Below, one piece after another: positions 9,160 through 19,351 of a DNA stretch of 64,000 bases (position 1 is its first letter; every line of letters starts with the position of its first letter). The stretch is from assembly GCA_902527545.1 (NCBI GenBank), contig CABZPR010000001.1:124001-188000 (forward strand), written 5' to 3'. Below the pieces are notes generated by a model. The model had not been told where the DNA came from. It saw nothing but the letters and a program-made list of their open reading frames with translations, and searched no databases. The position numbers and the translations under genes are program-made. This DNA comes from an uncultured Alphaproteobacteria bacterium. GTDB lineage: Bacteria > Pseudomonadota > Alphaproteobacteria > HIMB59.

Positions 9160-12100
9160 TTATTTTATAATTAATAAAAGTTGCTGAGCCTCAATATTTT
9201 CGCCAGCTTTTACGCAAAGTCTCTCAACTATCCCAGGTTGGTCTGCGTAAATAACCGTTTCCATTTTCATGGCTTCAATAGTGCATAATTTAGCACCCTT
9301 TGGCACTTTTATTCCCTCAGTAACAGCAACGTCTACAAGTAAACCAGGTATTGGAGCCGCAACATGATCTTTGTTGCTGGGGTCAGCAATTTCTTTAGCT
9401 AAATCGTCAACTGCAATGGAATTATCTTTAATGTCAACTGATCTAGCCTGGCCATTCAATTCAAAATATACTGTCCTGTAACCTTTTTCGTTTGGCTCAC
9501 TTAAAGTGAAATATCTTATTATAAGTGTTTTACCAGGTTCTATAGAAACATATATCTCTTCCCCTGTATTCATCCCAAAGAAATAGTTTGATGTTGGTAT
9601 AACACTAGTATTACCAAATTTCTTTTTGTGTTTTATATACTCATCAAAAACCTCAGGGAAAAATATTTGTGAAATTGTATCTTTCTCTGAAATAGTCTCA
9701 CTATACTTCTTTTCCAATTCCTTCGTTCTATTTTTAATTTTTAATGAGGGCAGCTTTGATCCAAATCTATAATTAATTGGTTTTTTTCCTTTTAAAATTT
9801 TCTTTTGGAGTGCTTTTGGAAAACCTTTATATGGTTGACCTAATCGGCCACTAAAGAATTCGATGACTGATGCAGGAAAGCCAACATCCTTTTTAGGATC
9901 TAAAACATCTTGAATTTGGATATTATTTGCCAACATATAAATTGCCATATCACCAACAACCTTTGATATAGGTGTAACTTTAATTACATCACCAAATATT
10001 TTATTCACTTCGGCATACATTGATGCAAGTTCTGGCCATCTCTCGTCTGTAATACCCATTGACCTTGCTTGCTCTCTTAAATTAGTGTACTGGCCACCAG
10101 GCATCTGATGTAAATATACCTCTGACATACTAGTGCGAGTTTTGCTTTCGAAAGGTTGATATTGTTTTCTAACACCTTCCCAATAATTTGCAGCAGTTCT
10201 GACAACAGCAGAAGAAATTTTTGGATCTCTTTTATTGCCATCAAGAGACTCTAAAACTGCACCGAAACTAGGTTGCGATGTGAAGCCAGACCAAGAGTCA
10301 ATTGCTACATCAACAATATCTACCCCTGCTTCCGAGGCATTAAGCAATGTTGCAACACCATTTCCACTTGTATCATGAGTATGGAAATGAATTGGAATTT
10401 TTATGCTTTTTTTTAATTCTTTGAATAAAATTTTTGCTGCCTTGGGTTTACACAAACCTGCCATATCTTTGATTGCAAGAAAGTGAACTCCCATTTTCTC
10501 AAGCTTTTGCGCCATTTTTAAGTAGTAATCAAGTGTATATTTTTTCTCTGCTGGAGACGATAAATCGCCAGAGTAACAAATAGAAGCTTCACAGATTTTT
10601 CCAGACTTTAATACTTCGTCAATAGAGACTCTCATATTTTCAATCCAGTTTAGTGCATCAAATATTCTAAAAACATCAATCCCAGACTGAGCGGAAAGTT
10701 GTATAAACCTTCTTAAAACATTATCAGGATAGTTTGTATATCCAAGAGCATTCGATCCTCTGAATAACATTTGTAATAGGGCTGAGGGCATTTGTTCACG
10801 TAACTTTTCTAGACGTTCCCATGGATCCTCTTTTAAAAATCTTAATGCAACATCAAAAGTTGCACCACCCCAACACTCAACTGAGAATAAATTTTTAAGT
10901 CTTTCTTCATATAGGTCAGTTATGCCTAACATATCTTGTGTTCTCATTCGAGTTGCAATCAAAGATTGATGAGCGTCTCTAAAAGTAGTATCTGTAATCA
11001 ATAATTGTTTTTCTTTTAACACAGTCTCAGCAACAGCAGATGGACCATTAGTATCTAAAATTTGTTTATATGTTTTATTGACAGTTTCTTGAGCTTTTTT
11101 TGATCTAGATATTCCATAGTCTGAGAGTTTTGCTGGTGTTGTCTCTCTTAATTTTGGTCTATTAGCAACTTCTGGGTTGCCGTTGACAATAACTTCAGAT
11201 AAGAAGTTTAATGTTTTGGTTGCCCTATCTTTTCGACCAGAAAATTGAAACAAACTTTTTTCACTATCTATAAATTTTGTATGGTATTTGAAAACATCGA
11301 AACCTTTGTGGTTAATTAACTTTAATAAAAAAGGAATGTTTGTTTTTACACCTCTGACGCGAAATTCACTCAATGCTCTATTCATTCGTCTCTTTGCTTC
11401 AATAGGGGTTTGGCCTTTTGCAGTTACTTTAACTAAAAGAGAGTCATAATAAGGAGTAATAACCGTACCAGTAGATGCGGTTCCAGCATCTAGTCTTATT
11501 CCCAAGCCACTTGCAGATCTATAGACATTAATTTTACCGTAATCTGGAGCAAAATCATTAGCGGCATCTTCTGTTGTAACCCTTGATTGGATAGCATGTC
11601 CTTTCATATGAATGTCTTTTTGAGTTGGCACACCACATATATCATCTCCAATTTTAGCACCAGCTGCTAAGAGGAACTGAGCTTTTACTATATCAATACC
11701 AGTAATTTCTTCTGTTACAGTGTGTTCAACTTGAACTCTTGGATTAACTTCAATGAAGAAGAAATCTCTAGATTTAGCATCCATTAAGAACTCTACAGTT
11801 CCCGCACAGGAATAATTAACTTGTTGTCCTATTCTAACACCTGCGTTACAAATCTCATTTCTCTCTTTGTCAGATAGGTAGGCAGCAGGAGCTCTTTCTA
11901 CTACCTTTTGATGTCGTCTTTGAAGAGAACAATCTCTTTCAAAAAGGTGAACTATATTTCCATGCGTATCTCCAATTATCTGAACTTCAACATGAAAAGC
12001 TTTTTCGATTAACTTTTCAAAAAACACATCATCTTTTCCAAAAGCACTTTTAGCTTCTCTCCTAGCAGTGTTGATTTGATTTTCTAATTCTGTTTCTTTT

Positions 12101-12624
12101 CTGATCACTCGCATTCCACGACCGCCGCCACCCCAGGATGCTTTGAGCATAATTGGATAACCAATTTTTTTTGCAAGATCTTTGCATTTTTTTAAATCTT
12201 TTGGCAAGGGTCCTGTGGAAGGTATGGTTGGTACTTTAGCTTTGCCTGCAGTTTTTTTAGCTTCTACTTTATTTCCAAGTGATCGCATAATCTTTGGAGA
12301 GGGTCCAACAAAAATAATATTATGTTTTGCACATTCATCAGCAAATTCTGGGTTTTCAGATAAGAAACCGTATCCTGGATGGATGGCATCACATCCTGAA
12401 TTAACAGCAATTTGTACGATACCTTTGTAATCTAGGTAAGCCTGAATAGGACCTAATCCTGATCCAACAAGATAGCTTTCGTCTGTTTTGAAGCGGTGCA
12501 ATGCAAAACGATCCTCGTACGAGTAAATGGATACAGTCCTAAAGCCCAATTCAGTTGCTGCACGAGATATTCTAATTGCAATTTCACTTCTGTTAGCAAT
12601 TAATATTTTCTTAATTTGTTTCAT
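9160..12624 (-). CDS. pyc: Pyruvate carboxylase
   Basis: 1154 aa with biotin carboxylase, carboxyltransferase (TFRDAHQSLIATRMRT) and biotinyl (EAMKME) domains. Confidence 0.97.
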   Translation of the reverse strand: MKQIKKILIANRSEIAIRISRAATELGFRTVSIYSYEDRFALHRFKTDESYLVGSGLGPIQAYLDYKGIVQIAVNSGCDAIHPGYGFLSENPEFADECAKHNIIFVGPSPKIMRSLGNKVEAKKTAGKAKVPTIPSTGPLPKDLKKCKDLAKKIGYPIMLKASWGGGGRGMRVIRKETELENQINTARREAKSAFGKDDVFFEKLIEKAFHVEVQIIGDTHGNIVHLFERDCSLQRRHQKVVERAPAAYLSDKERNEICNAGVRIGQQVNYSCAGTVEFLMDAKSRDFFFIEVNPRVQVEHTVTEEITGIDIVKAQFLLAAGAKIGDDICGVPTQKDIHMKGHAIQSRVTTEDAANDFAPDYGKINVYRSASGLGIRLDAGTASTGTVITPYYDSLLVKVTAKGQTPIEAKRRMNRALSEFRVRGVKTNIPFLLKLINHKGFDVFKYHTKFIDSEKSLFQFSGRKDRATKTLNFLSEVIVNGNPEVANRPKLRETTPAKLSDYGISRSKKAQETVNKTYKQILDTNGPSAVAETVLKEKQLLITDTTFRDAHQSLIATRMRTQDMLGITDLYEERLKNLFSVECWGGATFDVALRFLKEDPWERLEKLREQMPSALLQMLFRGSNALGYTNYPDNVLRRFIQLSAQSGIDVFRIFDALNWIENMRVSIDEVLKSGKICEASICYSGDLSSPAEKKYTLDYYLKMAQKLEKMGVHFLAIKDMAGLCKPKAAKILFKELKKSIKIPIHFHTHDTSGNGVATLLNASEAGVDIVDVAIDSWSGFTSQPSFGAVLESLDGNKRDPKISSAVVRTAANYWEGVRKQYQPFESKTRTSMSEVYLHQMPGGQYTNLREQARSMGITDERWPELASMYAEVNKIFGDVIKVTPISKVVGDMAIYMLANNIQIQDVLDPKKDVGFPASVIEFFSGRLGQPYKGFPKALQKKILKGKKPINYRFGSKLPSLKIKNRTKELEKKYSETISEKDTISQIFFPEVFDEYIKHKKKFGNTSVIPTSNYFFGMNTGEEIYVSIEPGKTLIIRYFTLSEPNEKGYRTVYFELNGQARSVDIKDNSIAVDDLAKEIADPSNKDHVAAPIPGLLVDVAVTEGIKVPKGAKLCTIEAMKMETVIYADQPGIVERLCVKAGENIEAQQLLLIIK

Positions 12625-12687
12625 AATGCTAAATAAGTTTATTTTTATACATTATTCTGTTTTTTTTCATAGACAATCTATAGAAAA

Positions 12688-13341
12688 TTAGGGTTTTTTT
12701 ACTTTTATAGCCTTTCTTCTGTTTGGATAACAGTCTGTGCAAATTTTACATTCAACACCAAAGCAGCTTCTAGCTTTGCAATATTCTCTTCCATAAAAAA
12801 TCATTTGTAAATGAAGTCTGTTCCAAGTTGCCTTAGGAAATAATTTTTTAATATCTAATTCAGTTTGGACTACATTTTTACCATTTGTCAGACCCCACCT
12901 TTGTGCTAGACGATGAATATGTGTATCTACAGGGAATGCAGGGTGACCAAAACCTTGGGACATTACTACACTCGCTGTCTTATGACCAACTCCCGGTAAA
13001 TTTTCTAAATCTTCAAAAGTCTCTGGGACCCTACCATTGTATTTTTTAATTAATATTTTTGAGAGTTTAGAAATAGCTTTTGATTTTTTAGGTGCAAGTC
13101 CACATGGTTTAATGATTTTATAAATTTTATTAACAGGCACCTTTGCCATATCGTGGGGATTATTTGCCGTTTTAAATAGTAAAGGTGTAATCTTATTCAC
13201 ACGTTCGTCTGTGCATTGAGCACTTAATAAAACTGCTATTAAAAGCTCATATACATTTTCATGTTTAAGAGGGATTGGGATATTTGGATAAAATTGGTTT
13301 AAATTATCCAATACTACGTTTGCTCTTTCTTGTTTTTTCAT
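12688..13341 (-). CDS. nth: Endonuclease III
   Basis: HhH-GPD: LLSAQCTD, LPGVGHKTA, PVDTHIHR; Cys-rich C-terminus. Confidence 0.93.
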   Translation of the reverse strand: MKKQERANVVLDNLNQFYPNIPIPLKHENVYELLIAVLLSAQCTDERVNKITPLLFKTANNPHDMAKVPVNKIYKIIKPCGLAPKKSKAISKLSKILIKKYNGRVPETFEDLENLPGVGHKTASVVMSQGFGHPAFPVDTHIHRLAQRWGLTNGKNVVQTELDIKKLFPKATWNRLHLQMIFYGREYCKARSCFGVECKICTDCYPNRRKAIKVKKP

Positions 13342-13404
13342 ATTATTATTGGTGTGCTATTAAATCTATTATAAATATAAATATAATTTTATAAACTTAT
13401 AGAA

Positions 13405-13839
13405 ATGGCAAGAAAGCTTCATATCAAACCAAATAGGAGTCTGACAAATCTTCAAATTCTATTTTTTTTATTCATTACAGGTTTCTTGATCATTTTTATT
13501 GGTGGAAGATTTTTATTGGTCGGTGCTTGGCCGATAATCATATTTGGTACTGTTGAATTTTCTATTTTGGTCGTATGTACTTATTTTTTTGTAAAGAGTT
13601 TAAAAAAAACAGAAAAAATTTCATTAGAACCAAAATCTATGCAATTAGAGCGGCTTGATGGAGATGAGGTTATTGAACAAAACAGTTATAATTTAAATTG
13701 GTTGAAGATAAAGAATGAAAAAAATTCATTAAGCGTAAATTATGCTGGAAAGAAAAAATTCTTCGCTAGTTTTTTGAGTGAGGATAGAAGGAAAAAATTA
13801 AAAAGAATTATTGAGAAGTATAGCTCCTCGTCTATCTAA
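13405..13839 (+). CDS. DUF2244-type membrane protein
   Basis: 144 aa, two TM helices, NRSL N-terminal region typical of DUF2244. Confidence 0.7.
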   Translation: MARKLHIKPNRSLTNLQILFFLFITGFLIIFIGGRFLLVGAWPIIIFGTVEFSILVVCTYFFVKSLKKTEKISLEPKSMQLERLDGDEVIEQNSYNLNWLKIKNEKNSLSVNYAGKKKFFASFLSEDRRKKLKRIIEKYSSSSI

Positions 13840-14611
13840 TCATATCTTTGAAGGTGTAAAAGCCTTTTCCCTTCGAAGATAGCCATGCTGCTGCTTGAAT
13901 AGCGCCATCAGAAAAAATTTTTCTGTTGTGGGCCTTGTGTGTTAATTCTACAGACTCATTGTCACCGTGAAATATGACCGTATGTTCACCTGGTATATTT
14001 CCGCCTCTAATAGAGGAGAAACCAATTTCATTTTCTTTTCTTTGGCCTTCTTGATCCTGGCGTTTAATATTAAAATTTGATTTGGATAACCCAAGCTCTG
14101 CTACAATCTCTTCTCCAAGCTTTAAAGCTGTTCCACTAGGTGCATCCTTTTTGTGTCGGTGGTGTGTTTCAATTATTTCTATATCGAAATCTTTTAAATG
14201 TTTTGCAGCTTTTCTTGCTATTTCAAAAAATGTATTAACTCCATAACTCATATTTGGTGCGTAAAATACTTTTGTTGAATTACTTGTTTGCTTTAAAAGG
14301 TTAAAATGACTTTCATCTAGTCCGGTCGTTCCAATAACTAAACCAGTATTATTAGAAACGGCAGCTTCGGTGAAATTAAATAAGGCCTTAGGTGTTGTAA
14401 AATCTATAACTATATCTGCTTTTTCAAATGATTCTTCCCTAGTGGTAAAAACATTTTCTTGAATTTGATTTTTATTAATAAAGCTAGGGTCAATATCTTT
14501 AACATCAAATACTCCAACGAGTTCAACGTTATTATTCGATAGAGCAGCATTTATGAGATTATTTCCCATTCTTCCTAATGCCCCTGCGATAGCTATTTTT
14601 GTTCTAGACAT
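13832..14611 (-). CDS. dapB: 4-hydroxy-tetrahydrodipicolinate reductase
   Basis: IAIAGALGRMGNNL, ETHHRHKKDAPSGTALKLGE. Confidence 0.96.
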   Translation of the reverse strand: MSRTKIAIAGALGRMGNNLINAALSNNNVELVGVFDVKDIDPSFINKNQIQENVFTTREESFEKADIVIDFTTPKALFNFTEAAVSNNTGLVIGTTGLDESHFNLLKQTSNSTKVFYAPNMSYGVNTFFEIARKAAKHLKDFDIEIIETHHRHKKDAPSGTALKLGEEIVAELGLSKSNFNIKRQDQEGQRKENEIGFSSIRGGNIPGEHTVIFHGDNESVELTHKAHNRKIFSDGAIQAAAWLSSKGKGFYTFKDMIR

Positions 14612-14685
14612 GATTAAGACTTGTTATACATAAATTAGCAGATATGGAATAGCAAAATTATTAAATTTTATGCTAAAATTAACTT

Positions 14686-14856
14686 ATGATTAGACTTGCA
14701 CTTATTCTTCTTATTTTATTACTAGCTAGTTTATTAATATTTAATAAGAAATTTAGGGAGGCTTTTACAATATCAGTGATACCTCTTATCTTACTAGTTG
14801 TAGGACTTATCGGATATATGATTTACTATATGTTCAGTACCAACTATTTTTCTTAG
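14686..14856 (+). CDS. Small two-TM membrane protein, 56 aa (not in ORF track)
   Basis: ATG...TAG: MIRLALILLILLLASLLIFNKKFREAFTISVIPLILLVVGLIGYMIYYMFSTNYFS; fills otherwise empty gap. Confidence 0.6.
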   Translation: MIRLALILLILLLASLLIFNKKFREAFTISVIPLILLVVGLIGYMIYYMFSTNYFS

Positions 14857-14874
14857 AGGTTTTAGAATTATGAA

Positions 14875-15273
14875 CTATATACCTTGCTCGGTTTTAAAAC
14901 CTAAATTAATCCAATCAATTAAACCTTTGTCCATTTCATAAATAATACCCTGATAACCTTCAGAAACTAAATTATCTGCAACTTTTTTTGAGGTAATACC
15001 TGCAGTACAGTGAATAATAATATCCTTATTATCGGGGTTTATGGAGTTGATTTTTTCAACAGTTATTTCTTTAAAAGGAATATTGTGTGAGTTCTCAATT
15101 CGAATCATATTATGTTCTTTTGGATATCTAACATCGATCACAATTGCACCCTCTTGAATTCTTTTAAACGACTCTTCGGTATCTATAGGTGTGTATTTCA
15201 TTGTATTACTCTGAGCAAATAATAAATTAGTTAACAGAAAAAAAAATAGAAAAAAAATTTTTAGTAAATTCAT
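14875..15273 (-). CDS. Periplasmic rhodanese-domain protein
   Basis: Signal peptide; VIDVRYPKEH and active-site IIHCTAGITS. Confidence 0.85.
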   Translation of the reverse strand: MNLLKIFFLFFFLLTNLLFAQSNTMKYTPIDTEESFKRIQEGAIVIDVRYPKEHNMIRIENSHNIPFKEITVEKINSINPDNKDIIIHCTAGITSKKVADNLVSEGYQGIIYEMDKGLIDWINLGFKTEQGI

Positions 15274-15278
15274 TTTTA

Positions 15279-15692
15279 TTAATTTTTAAAGCGAGAATGG
15301 CAACTCTTACAGCTTCCAAAAAGATTTTGGTGGAATTGCATAACATTTTCAAATTCTCCTTCTTGAGCAGAAAGTTTGGCAAGCGCTGCACTGTTCTCAG
15401 TCTCTTTTGCAATTTGATTAAATAATTCCCTATTGTCAATTATGTCAGTACTAGCTTTTGACTTACCACCAAAAGAGTCATCTGGAAATAAAGTCGGATA
15501 TACTCTCATAATCTCTTCGATTTCTTCATAAATTGATGCTAGGTCATCATTTATTTCATTTTCTCTGATTAAGTTATTTGCTGCCCTCATCAGTTTGTTA
15601 TAATCTCTCATTAATTCTTGTCTATCAGATATTGGGTTTGCATAGAGTAATGACTGTGCAAGAAGAAAAAAAATAAAAATTAATTTAAACAT
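15279..15692 (-). CDS. Cytochrome c'-like protein
   Basis: Signal peptide, helical body, C-terminal CKSCH haem motif. Confidence 0.8.
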   Translation of the reverse strand: MFKLIFIFFLLAQSLLYANPISDRQELMRDYNKLMRAANNLIRENEINDDLASIYEEIEEIMRVYPTLFPDDSFGGKSKASTDIIDNRELFNQIAKETENSAALAKLSAQEGEFENVMQFHQNLFGSCKSCHSRFKN

Positions 15693-15724
15693 AACTTATT
15701 AACGTAACATAAAAAATTATAGAC

Positions 15725-16336
15725 TTATTTTTTTGTAAATTTTTTAATAGTGTCATTAAATATTATCTTTCCTGAGTCCAAGATTACTAAATAATCTGCA
15801 AAATCTTTTATATAGGTTAAATTATGTAACGTTAATACGATAGTTTTATTTTTCATTTTAGACAAAGATGAAAAAAAAGATTTTTCACTCTCAAGGTCTA
15901 GATTTTGATTAGGTTCGTCAAGTATAATTAAATCTTGTTCGAAACTCATAAATCTAGATATAAACACTTTCTGCTTTTCCCCTTCCGATAAATTTTGAAA
16001 CTTACGTTTTTTTAATTTATTTAAATTGAAAAGATTAAAATAAGACTTATTTACCTTGGATTTCTTAATATTGCTTAATAATAAAAAATTATCCTCTAGA
16101 CTTTTATTTAAAGAAATAGGTTTTTGAAAAAGCATCGGAATAGGTTCAGAGTAGTCAGATTTAATTGATCCTTTACTAGGAAAAATAATTTTATTTATAA
16201 TTTTTATTAAGGAACTTTTACCAGAACCATTTTTTCCAGTGATTACTGTAATTTTGTTCCTTCTAATATTTAGATTAATATTTGAAAGTATATTTTTTCC
16301 ATTAATTGCATATGAAATATTATTAATTTTAATCAT
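15725..16336 (-). CDS. tupC: ABC transporter ATP-binding protein, tungstate type
   Basis: GKNGSGKSSL Walker A, LSEGEKQKVFISR signature, LDEPNQNLD; operonic with tupB/tupA-like genes. Confidence 0.8.
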   Translation of the reverse strand: MIKINNISYAINGKNILSNINLNIRRNKITVITGKNGSGKSSLIKIINKIIFPSKGSIKSDYSEPIPMLFQKPISLNKSLEDNFLLLSNIKKSKVNKSYFNLFNLNKLKKRKFQNLSEGEKQKVFISRFMSFEQDLIILDEPNQNLDLESEKSFFSSLSKMKNKTIVLTLHNLTYIKDFADYLVILDSGKIIFNDTIKKFTKK

Positions 16337-16974
16337 TTTTTATTTAAAAAGTTCAGAGATATTGAAATTAAAAGTGTCAGAGAGATAAGAATAACTCCTA
16401 AAATAATACCTAGTGAGACATTGCCTTTAGATGTTTCTAATGCAATTGTAGCTGTCATATTTCTTGTGAAGTGATCAATTGAACCTCCTACTATTGCAGC
16501 CGCACCGTACTCACTAATAGCTCGGCCAAAACCTAATAAAAGAACTGTTATGTAGATATTTGTTTTATTTGAAAAGAGTATGAAAATTATATCTTTTTTG
16601 GACGCTCCATAAGACATTAATTCATCTCTATAAATTGGGTAATCCTCTTCAATGTTTTTAATTATTAAAGTAATCATAATTGGGAAGATAATTACGATCT
16701 GGGCAATGATCATTGCTATAGGTGAGTATAAAATTTCCATCCAACCTAAGGGGCCAGATCTACTGATGAGTATATAGACTAATAGCCCTGCGCATACGGG
16801 AGGGATAGAGGTAAGAGAGCTTAAGAAAATTACAATTGGTTTTTTTAATTGGAATTTATAAATAGCAATTAAATAGCCAAAAATCATTGATAAAAAAAAT
16901 GCAATTAATGTTGAAAAAATACTTACATAAATTGTAATAAAAACTGCGGATTGTATTTTTTCAAAAGTTAGCAT
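16333..16974 (-). CDS. tupB: ABC transporter permease, tungstate type
   Basis: Permease EAA-like region GFGRAISEYGAAAIVGGSI. Confidence 0.8.
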   Translation of the reverse strand: MLTFEKIQSAVFITIYVSIFSTLIAFFLSMIFGYLIAIYKFQLKKPIVIFLSSLTSIPPVCAGLLVYILISRSGPLGWMEILYSPIAMIIAQIVIIFPIMITLIIKNIEEDYPIYRDELMSYGASKKDIIFILFSNKTNIYITVLLLGFGRAISEYGAAAIVGGSIDHFTRNMTATIALETSKGNVSLGIILGVILISLTLLISISLNFLNKK

Positions 16975-16984
16975 TTAGATAATA

Positions 16985-17779
16985 TTAATTGGTATGAAAC
17001 AACTTTTCACCGTTATATGTAAACCTATTAATAACATCTTTGCCCTCACCTGCAATCAACCATTCAATGAACTTCTGAGATTTATTATACTCAACATGAG
17101 GAAATTTTTCAGGATTGACTGCAATAATTCCATAAGGATTATGTAATTCATCACCACCCTCAAAAAGAATTTTTAAATTATTTTTATTTTTAAAAGATAG
17201 CCAGGTACCTTTGTCACTTATCGTATAGGCATCAATTTCAGAGGCAATATTTAATGTATTGGCCATGCTTGTCCCAGTTTTTATATATTTATCAGAGTCA
17301 AATTTTTTGATATTTGCCAAACTCCATAATTCTTGTTCTTTTTTATGAGTTCCAGAATTATCATCTCTTGAAATAAATTTGTATTCTGAGTTATATATTT
17401 TTTTTAATGCGGATAAAATATCTTCCTCTTGTGATATTTTCAGTGGGTCAGATTTTGGACCAACTAAAATAAACTTATTGTACATAACCTCATATCTTTG
17501 AACACCGTAGCCCTCATCTATAAATTCTAATTCATCTTTTTTTGAATGAACAAATAACAAATCTCCATCGCCCCTTTTTGCGTTTGCAATAGCATTGCCG
17601 GTTCCAACTGCAATAGGTCTTATACTTATTCCAGTTTTATTTTTAAATTCTGATGCTAAAAGATCAAGCAAACCCGTATTAGCAATGCTTGTTGTAGACT
17701 GAATGATTATAAAATCTTTAGAGTAAACACTTATGGAAAAAAATAAAAATAACGATAAAAATAAATTTTTTAATTTCAT
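16985..17779 (-). CDS. tupA: Tungstate-type substrate-binding protein
   Basis: Signal peptide; QSTTSIANTGLLDLL, AVGTGNAIANAKRGDGDLLFVHSK as in TupA. Confidence 0.85.
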   Translation of the reverse strand: MKLKNLFLSLFLFFSISVYSKDFIIIQSTTSIANTGLLDLLASEFKNKTGISIRPIAVGTGNAIANAKRGDGDLLFVHSKKDELEFIDEGYGVQRYEVMYNKFILVGPKSDPLKISQEEDILSALKKIYNSEYKFISRDDNSGTHKKEQELWSLANIKKFDSDKYIKTGTSMANTLNIASEIDAYTISDKGTWLSFKNKNNLKILFEGGDELHNPYGIIAVNPEKFPHVEYNKSQKFIEWLIAGEGKDVINRFTYNGEKLFHTN

Positions 17780-17807
17780 TTATAATCAACAATATTAACA
17801 TACATAA

Positions 17808-18353
17808 TTGAAGATAATGAAGTTAGCAAACAGCGCAGATAATTACGGTTTAATTAGCAAGTTATTTCATTGGATTATGGCCGCTCTTATAATTGCAACA
17901 TACTTACTAGGCAAAAATTTAGAGAATAATTTCGAGTATTACTATGAGATATTGATGATACACAACACACTAGGCCTTTCAATTCTTGTCCTAGCCATTT
18001 TTAGATTAAGTTGGAAATTTATCAATATTAGGCCCAAGCCAATCTTAAAAAATAAAATATTAATTTATGTTGCGAAAACTAACTATTTTTTATTTTACTC
18101 AATATTTTTTTTACAACCAATATCTGGATATATCCTTACAAACTTGCAAGGTGACACGGTGATGTTTTTAAATTTTGAATTAATAAATTTATTAGATCAC
18201 AACAGTGATTTAAGGTACTTGTTTAAAAGTTTCCATGAATATTCTAGTAATGTTTTAATAGTTTTATTTTTTATACATTCAGGAGCCGCACTTATGCACC
18301 ATTTTGTATTTAAAGATAGAACTTTAAAAAGAATGACTTTTGATAGTGATTAA
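17808..18353 (+). CDS. Cytochrome b561 family membrane protein
   Basis: Four TM helices with His contexts LFHWIMA, HNTLG, FHEYSS, HSGAALMHHF. Confidence 0.9.
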   Translation: MKIMKLANSADNYGLISKLFHWIMAALIIATYLLGKNLENNFEYYYEILMIHNTLGLSILVLAIFRLSWKFINIRPKPILKNKILIYVAKTNYFLFYSIFFLQPISGYILTNLQGDTVMFLNFELINLLDHNSDLRYLFKSFHEYSSNVLIVLFFIHSGAALMHHFVFKDRTLKRMTFDSD

Positions 18354-18357
18354 TATT

Positions 18358-19350
18358 TTAAAGCCACTCGGGTACGGGAAGTTTTTTTGATATCAGATAT
18401 TCTTTGTTATATAACTTACTAAAATACTTGTTAGCATCATCACACAGAATTGTAACAATATTTTTACCTGGTCCCATTTCTTTAGCCATTTCGATAGCCC
18501 CTGCTACGTTTACTCCAGAACTAGAGCCAAGAAATAAGCCTTCTGTTTTGACCATTTTATATAAAAGTTCAAACGCTTCATAATCAGTAATATGGTATGA
18601 GAAATCAATAAGGGAAGGTTCAACATTTTTTGTCACTCTATACTGGCCTATTCCCTCTGTTTCTGATGGATCGCCTTTAACTTCCAATTTAGAATATTTA
18701 AAATAATTATACATTTGAGCACCTTGTGGATCTGTGCAAGCTATTTTTATATTTGAATTTAATTCTTTGAGCCCAATAGATGTACCTGCTAATGTTCCAC
18801 CCGACCCAATTGCACAAGTAAAACCATCTACTTTTCCTTCAAGCTGATTGAATATTTCTTTAGCTGTGGTTTTTGCGTGAAATTTGTAATTTGCTGTGTT
18901 GTCAAATTGGTTTGCCCACATAACTGAAGTCTCTCCTTTTGATTGTAGATCTTCAACTAACCTCTTTGATACATGCTGATAATTACCCGGATCAGAATAA
19001 GGCTTAGTTGGCACAACTTTAAGCTTTGCCCCCATATTCCTTAAAATGCTTTGCTTCTCCTCTGATGCACCGTCAGGCATTACAATTATAGTTTTGTATC
19101 CTCTAGCATTGTTAATCATTGTTAAAGCAATACCTGTGTTTCCAAAGGTACCCTCAACGACAGTGCCGCCTGGTTCAATTAAATTATTCTCTTCAGCATC
19201 AAGGATTATACCCAATGCCGTTCTATCTTTGATAGAACCAGCTGGATTCATAAATTCTGCTTTACCATAAATATTACAACCCGTAATTTCAGATGGATAT
19301 TTGAGTTTAATAAGTGGCGTATTGCCAATAAAATCAACTATGTCTCTCAT
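18358..19350 (-). CDS. cysK: Cysteine synthase family (PLP-dependent)
   Basis: IGNTPLIKL, NPAGSIKDRTAL, EGTFGNTGIAL, GSGGTLAG. Confidence 0.88.
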   Translation of the reverse strand: MRDIVDFIGNTPLIKLKYPSEITGCNIYGKAEFMNPAGSIKDRTALGIILDAEENNLIEPGGTVVEGTFGNTGIALTMINNARGYKTIIVMPDGASEEKQSILRNMGAKLKVVPTKPYSDPGNYQHVSKRLVEDLQSKGETSVMWANQFDNTANYKFHAKTTAKEIFNQLEGKVDGFTCAIGSGGTLAGTSIGLKELNSNIKIACTDPQGAQMYNYFKYSKLEVKGDPSETEGIGQYRVTKNVEPSLIDFSYHITDYEAFELLYKMVKTEGLFLGSSSGVNVAGAIEMAKEMGPGKNIVTILCDDANKYFSKLYNKEYLISKKLPVPEWL

Positions 19351-19351
19351 T

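Noticed and set aside
15227-15439. 70-aa minus ORF overlapping cytochrome c' and rhodanese genes
   Set aside because: Alternate frame of two supported genes.
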